Part shown: piece by piece, positions 23,926 through 25,431 of the stretch
How positions within the stretch are numbered: the first letter of the stretch is position 1
Layout: each line of letters opens with the position of its first letter
Assembly: GCA_045543635.1 (NCBI GenBank)
Contig: JAZQMT010000007.1
Coordinates: 1 to 25,431, forward strand
DNA from: SIG578 sp045543635
GTDB lineage: Bacteria; Bacillota; Clostridia; Oscillospirales; Ruminococcaceae
Direction: 5' to 3'
DNA: 25,431 nt
Made by a program: the position numbers and the translations under genes
Notes under the pieces: model-generated
What the model was told of the DNA's origin: nothing
The model's database searches: none
The model's input: only the letters and a program-made list of their open reading frames with translations

Positions 23926-25062
23926 ATGAGTAACAGAGAAGGGAAATATAGGGTATACCATGTTTCAAAAAAAATGAGGTGTACTTTGCTTAATATTATA
24001 GCAATTGCTTTTTTAATTATTTGTGCTGTTATTTCTATTGTTATAGCTTCATTTGCGCAGGGTAAAAAGAATAATTCTTCCTTGTTGCATTCTTCTATCT
24101 CTGAAATCAGTTCTGTTATTGCAGAAAAAGAGGTTTCATCAATAGCAGTTGTTGAGCAAGAATCATCGCTTGCTCCCTCATCTTCATCGCAGCAATCTTC
24201 TTCTCGCTCTCAAACACTTACATCCTCAAAAAAACAGTCGGCTTCTGTAAACTCGGTCACGGCAGCAAATAATTCAAGCCTTATTTATGATATTACTGCT
24301 GTTGCCGAAAATTGGACTTTTGTAATTGATAAATCTAAGCCTGTCCCGCTACAGCCAAGGGTTGAAGATGGCTTTTTTTCGTCGGCAATGTTTGTTGGGG
24401 ATTCTATCACAACGGGTATTGACCTTTATTCTATTATAAAAGGTGCCCCTGTTGTTGCTTATACCGGAATAAATACTAATACGGTTTTAACCCGTCAGGT
24501 TATTAGAACCTCTCAAGGCAAAATAACCTTTTTGCAGCAGATGGCAAAATATGATCCCAAGCATATCTACATTATGATGGGTATTAACGGTATCGCTTTT
24601 CAAACAAAGTCAAATTTGATTGATGGTTATGCAAAGTTTGTAGATCGGGTAAAAGCACAGCACCCCAATGCGATTATTTATTTACAATCCATTCTGCCTG
24701 TAACAGCGAAAAAACAGCAGAATGACAGCCGATTTGCTAATAAAAAAATTAATGAATATAATGCGGCAATTTTAAAGCTTGCAAAAGAAAAAGGTGTTTA
24801 TTATTTGAATGTCGCTGAGGCATTTAAAGATGGTAACGGAAATCTTCCTGCAAACGCTTCGTCTGATGGAATTCATTTTGGTCCGGCTTATTATAAACGC
24901 TGGATAGAATATTTAAAAACACATACTGTTTATACCGGAAAAATCCCCCAAGTTGAGAGCTCGACTTCCAGTAAAACGGTTTCAGTTGTAAGACCTCCGG
25001 TAAGCTCCCAAGACTCAATTTCTTCAACAATCGCAGAAACCGAAAGTACAGTTACACAGTAA
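23926..25062 (+). CDS. Membrane-anchored SGNH/GDSL hydrolase
   Basis: The 378-residue protein starts with a basic segment and one membrane helix (about 20-43). A stalk rich in Ser follows (about 50-118), then an extracytoplasmic SGNH-fold esterase domain: block I FVGDSITTG (nucleophile S160), block III MGINGI (N221) and block V SDGIHFG (D314, H317). A low-complexity Ser/Thr/Val tail covers 343-378. The domain removes acyl groups, possibly acetyl from cell-wall or capsular polymers, but the substrate cannot be read from sequence. I prefer ATG 23926, with GCGGTGA seven bases upstream, over GTG 23917. It has its own promoter and is separated from the purine operon by a terminator, so a link to purine synthesis is unlikely. 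Confidence 0.85.
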   Translation: MSNREGKYRVYHVSKKMRCTLLNIIAIAFLIICAVISIVIASFAQGKKNNSSLLHSSISEISSVIAEKEVSSIAVVEQESSLAPSSSSQQSSSRSQTLTSSKKQSASVNSVTAANNSSLIYDITAVAENWTFVIDKSKPVPLQPRVEDGFFSSAMFVGDSITTGIDLYSIIKGAPVVAYTGINTNTVLTRQVIRTSQGKITFLQQMAKYDPKHIYIMMGINGIAFQTKSNLIDGYAKFVDRVKAQHPNAIIYLQSILPVTAKKQQNDSRFANKKINEYNAAILKLAKEKGVYYLNVAEAFKDGNGNLPANASSDGIHFGPAYYKRWIEYLKTHTVYTGKIPQVESSTSSKTVSVVRPPVSSQDSISSTIAETESTVTQ

Positions 25063-25116
25063 CATAAAGAGAGCCCCCCCGCGGACTAAAGCCCGCGGGG
25101 AGCTTCTCTTTATGTT
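25061..25116. terminator. Bidirectional hairpin between convergent genes
   Basis: Two 24-base arms (25061-25084 and 25093-25116) pair with two mismatches and one G-U, with a very GC-rich upper stem and pyrimidine-rich lower arms on both strands. It can end transcription of the SGNH gene (plus) and of the Cys-rich peptide gene (minus). The T runs are short, so strength is uncertain. The apex GCGGACTAAAG repeats that of the hairpin at 142-179. Confidence 0.75.
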
Positions 25117-25122
25117 GGATTA

Positions 25123-25239
25123 TTAGCTGCAAGCACAGCCGCATCCGTTGTTGTCATTACCACAGCAGCAAACCAGGATGACGATGAGCAGGATGATCCA
25201 GGTGCAGTTACCGTTACCAAAGAAATTGTTTCCACACAT
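25123..25239 (-). CDS. Cys-rich single-helix micropeptide, 38 residues
   Basis: On the minus strand an ATG at 25239 has AGGAGG (25253-25248) eight bases upstream, an ideal site. The product has a polar start with Asn and Gly (MCGNNFFGNGNCTW), a hydrophobic helix (WIILLIVILV, 14-23), then CCC at 24-26 and a tail GNDNNGCGCACS. Eight of 38 residues are cysteine. Short proteins of this design are common in Clostridia and sometimes carry the uninformative label chorion class high-cysteine protein. I do not know a function. The Cys clusters beside the helix could bind metal, form disulfides or help assembly in a membrane or spore layer. It is convergent with the SGNH gene. Confidence 0.8.
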   Translation of the reverse strand: MCGNNFFGNGNCTWIILLIVILVCCCGNDNNGCGCACS

Positions 25240-25270
25240 GAGCGTTTCCTCCTTTTTTTAGATTTCATGA

Positions 25271-25299
25271 TATACTATGAAAAATCGGAGAAAATGGTT
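25271..25299 (-). promoter_or_regulatory. Possible sigma-K promoter of the Cys-rich peptide
   Basis: On the minus strand AACC (25299-25296), exactly 16 bases, then CATAGTATA (25279-25271) fits the B. subtilis sigma-K consensus mACm-N16-CATANNNTA fully. Transcription would start near 25264, about 11 bases before the AGGAGG. No good sigma-A pair is visible here. The match is short and the organism's sporulation is not shown. Confidence 0.4.
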
Positions 25300-25431
25300 A
25301 CAGTGGAGCTTAAAACTTTTTATCATTTAAAAAATGCAGAAAAGAAAAGATATATTAAGAAAAAAGAAGATATTTTAATTTTTTCAGCTTATTTAGGAAA
25401 ATTTTCCAAAAAAATAATATTTGACTTTCTT
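25294..25431 (+). CDS. Unrecognised reading frame cut by the right edge
   Basis: A frame open to the last base encodes at least 46 residues from ATG 25294, Lys- and Phe-rich (for example YHLKNAEKKRYIKKK). GGAG at 25287-25290 is only three bases before that ATG and twelve before an in-frame GTG at 25303. A third in-frame ATG is at 25267. TATACT (25271-25276) could be a -10 element. I recognise no family. Its 5' end overlaps the promoter region of the divergent Cys-rich peptide. The region is very AT-rich, so the frame could be chance. Confidence 0.35.
   Translation, partial: MVTVELKTFYHLKNAEKKRYIKKKEDILIFSAYLGKFSKKIIFDFL

Noticed and set aside
24100..24280. Repeat array suggested by TCT/TCA-rich sequence in the SGNH gene
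   Set aside because: It is a Ser-rich coding linker with varied codons and no regular repeat unit.
1..25431. CRISPR arrays, insertion sequences, integrases, phage genes or attachment sites
   Set aside because: I saw no spaced direct repeats, transposase or integrase motifs. The tRNA-Pro is intact, and I noticed no duplicated 3' end in the window.

Overview
The window is a moderately AT-rich stretch from a Gram-positive anaerobe, most likely a member of Clostridia (Oscillospirales/Ruminococcaceae-like). The grounds are strong AGGAGG ribosome binding sites, consensus TTGACA-N17-TATAAT promoters, a PyrK/PyrD class 1B dihydroorotate dehydrogenase, a clade II single-chain PurL, a PyrR-type leader, and a tiny Cys-rich one-helix protein of a kind common in these genomes. 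The species cannot be named from the sequence alone.

Layout. Positions 1-310 hold minus-strand elements: a promoter and ribosome binding site for a gene just beyond the left edge, and tRNA-Pro(CGG) with its own promoter and terminator. Positions 380-10620 are a plus-strand pyrimidine operon: perfect promoter, PyrR-type leader, then pyrC-carB-pyrK-pyrD-pyrF-pyrE-pyrB and finally guaB (IMP dehydrogenase). Positions 10650-23845 are a plus-strand purine operon: perfect promoter, ZTP riboswitch with an overlapping intrinsic terminator, then purE-purC-purF-purM-purN-purO-purH-purD-purL-fhs, closed by a strong terminator. Positions 23866-25431 hold a membrane-anchored SGNH hydrolase, a bidirectional hairpin, a convergent 38-residue Cys-rich membrane peptide that may have a sigma-K promoter, and the start of an unrecognised reading frame cut by the right edge.

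How the genes work together. The first operon converts carbamoyl phosphate and aspartate to UMP and adds the committing step to GMP. The second operon takes PRPP to IMP. Its two formyl-transfer steps (PurN, PurH) use 10-formyl-tetrahydrofolate, which Fhs makes, and the operon is controlled by a riboswitch for ZTP, the alarm signal for shortage of that cofactor. carA, purK, purB, purA, guaA and pyrR are not in the window.

Unusual points. (1) PurF lacks the N-terminal catalytic cysteine and, by eye alignment, the other glutamine-site residues, yet keeps the PRPP loop and four cysteines matching the Fe-S ligands of B. subtilis PurF. (2) PyrB carries a C-terminal four-cysteine module with exactly the spacing of the zinc domain of PyrI, without the PyrI nucleotide-binding domain. 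(3) The last IMP steps are split in the archaeal manner, with a stand-alone AICAR formyltransferase and a PurO-type cyclohydrolase. (4) The ZTP riboswitch has a pseudoknot changed on both sides so that pairing is kept. (5) The IMP dehydrogenase is strikingly like that of the protozoan Tritrichomonas foetus. (6) The Cys-rich micropeptide has no known function.
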